From Promethearchaeota archaeon (lineage in GTDB: Archaea > Asgardarchaeota > Lokiarchaeia > Sigynarchaeales > SOKP01), in assembly GCA_019057775.1 (NCBI GenBank), contig JAHLWT010000140.1:31935-95934 (forward strand): a stretch of 64,000 nt of DNA. Direction: 5' to 3'. Shown here in pieces: positions 63,546 through 64,000 of this stretch. The first letter of the stretch is position 1. Each line of letters begins with the position of its first letter. The position numbers were made by a program, and so were the translations under genes. Below the pieces are notes generated by a model. The model ran no database searches, had not been told where the DNA came from, and saw nothing but the letters and a program-made list of their open reading frames with translations.

Positions 63546-63887
63546 ATGAGTTTTGATGAAGAATTTGATGAGGAGTTAGAATTAGTTGAGGAGAAGCATA
63601 TAAAATCTAAAACTCCGGCAACTAAAAGCCCTTCCGCAGGAAAGAAAATAACCTTATATTTCATGTCTACTATTGGGCCTGGTGAAAAAAAGGAAAAGAT
63701 AACTGTGAACGATGGGAATCACGTAGAAGATATTAAGCGGACCCTAGGTAATATGTTTGGACTCGATCCGAATGACTTTCACGTGTCATCTGGTGGAGTT
63801 ACAATGGATGAAAATAGCAAATTACGAGATTATAACCTAAATAATGGCGATGATATCCTTTTAATCCCTGCGAGCACTGCGGGTTAA
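63546..63887 (+). CDS. Ubiquitin-like beta-grasp protein
   Basis: 113 residues. An acidic, flexible N-terminal arm of about 38 residues (FDEEFDEELELVEEK) is followed by a beta-grasp unit: KKITLYFMSTIGP (strand), EKITVNDGNHVEDIKRTLGNMFGLD (strand and helix), DFHVSSGGVTMDENSKLRDYNLNNG (strands and loop) and DDILLIPASTAG (last strand and tail). The spacing and the N-x-G-D-x-I-x-L-x-P end are ubiquitin-like. There is no C-terminal Gly-Gly: the protein ends S-T-A-G, so conjugation would need another end, processing, or it does not occur. Asgard archaea are known to have ubiquitin systems (E1, E2, RING, JAMM); none of those enzymes is in this window. Confidence 0.75.
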   Translation: MSFDEEFDEELELVEEKHIKSKTPATKSPSAGKKITLYFMSTIGPGEKKEKITVNDGNHVEDIKRTLGNMFGLDPNDFHVSSGGVTMDENSKLRDYNLNNGDDILLIPASTAG

Positions 63888-63898
63888 ATTATTTTTAA

Positions 63899-63918
63899 TT
63901 TTTTTTTTTTTTTTTTTT
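63899..63918 (+). terminator. Poly-T terminator after the ubiquitin-like gene
   Basis: Twenty T in a row start 12 bp after the stop at 63885-63887. Long T-tracts are the main archaeal termination signal. Confidence 0.75.
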
Positions 63919-63974
63919 AATAAAGTAATGTCTTTAATTTGTTACAAAAACCACTAAGGCGAATGGTAAGTAAT

Positions 63975-63991
63975 ATCACCAAAATGGTGAT
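63975..63991 (+). promoter_or_regulatory. Hairpin that hides a Shine-Dalgarno site
   Basis: ATCACC-AAAAT-GGTGAT forms a 6-bp stem. The right arm GGTGAT is a strong archaeal ribosome site. A following gene would begin just outside the window. If so, the hairpin could lower its translation. Confidence 0.4.
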
Positions 63992-64000
63992 GAAAACAAA

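Noticed and set aside
1..64000. CRISPR array
   Set aside because: No regularly spaced repeats of 23-40 bp were found. The repeats seen are single pairs (118-bp, ~50-bp) or palindromes.
1..64000. tRNA or rRNA genes
   Set aside because: I found no T-loop GGTTCGAATCC-type segment with matching acceptor arms and no rRNA-like G+C-rich stretch in this AT-rich DNA.

Overview
The window is AT-rich archaeal DNA, most likely from an Asgard archaeon of the Lokiarchaeia/Promethearchaeia type. The pointers are: an archaeal formylmethanofuran dehydrogenase cluster; GGTGA-type Shine-Dalgarno sites; a TPR protein with a C-terminal longin/roadblock-like domain; a ubiquitin-like protein; a WD40 relic; a TFB-like (archaeal TFIIB) relic; tail-anchored surface proteins with Kre9/KNH-like domains; and a protein that aligns along its length with the eukaryotic splicing factor AAR2. 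I found no rRNA, tRNA or CRISPR array.

Layout. 0-5 kb: the end of a surface protein, a DsrE-like protein with an odd 5' end, a CoxE-like VWA protein, a DUF2283/DUF4258 toxin-antitoxin-like pair and a CoA-transferase stub. 5.5-10.4 kb (minus strand): a CoA-thioester block with an acyl-CoA dehydrogenase split by an in-frame TAG, an acetoacetyl-CoA synthetase and a family III CoA-transferase. 10.9-14.8 kb (minus): fwdA, fwdD, fwdB and an Fe-S subunit, the first step of the archaeal Wood-Ljungdahl branch, followed by a divergent Mrp/NBP35 ATPase. 15.9-26.7 kb: a gene-poor, decayed accessory region with fragments of a TGT/DpdA-like enzyme, a surface protein, a DUF6602 protein, a TFB-like factor, bacterial-type MetK and a CoA ligase, mixed with small unknown proteins. 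27.1-31.8 kb: one giant 1560-residue protein with an internal ThiS/MoaD-like beta-grasp domain ending in Gly-Gly-Gly.

31.9-36.8 kb: a small Zn protein, a longin-like protein, an ABC-type permease fused to a CPBP-like domain, a relic of a second longin gene and a DNRLRE/KNH surface protein. 37-46 kb: a metallo-beta-lactamase-fold hydrolase, an OFA-family MFS transporter, a DUF5658 protein, a ferredoxin-like protein, an SRPBCC protein, a SelB-like protein without a P-loop, a 4-OT tautomerase, several very small membrane proteins and a GNAT. 46.3-50.5 kb: TPR-longin protein and membrane proteins, with a 118-bp repeat that matches the 45.1 kb region and marks a gene truncation. 50.5-57.2 kb: a 2016-residue alpha-2-macroglobulin with a thioester motif and a membrane-bound winged-helix regulator. 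57.5-59.7 kb: two 2-hydroxyacyl-CoA dehydratase subunits. 59.8-64 kb: a membrane-bound hydrolase, small Zn proteins, the AAR2-like protein, a 5'-nucleotidase-type HAD protein and the ubiquitin-like protein.

Taken together, the metabolic genes fit an anaerobe that handles acyl-CoA, hydroxyacyl-CoA and C1 units. Pseudogenes and short relics are unusually frequent: at least ten broken or truncated genes, several with their breakpoint on a repeat or palindrome. This points to active recombination and gene loss. The items most worth follow-up are the AAR2 homologue, the giant protein with the embedded beta-grasp domain, the in-frame TAG in the acyl-CoA dehydrogenase, and the repeat-associated truncations.
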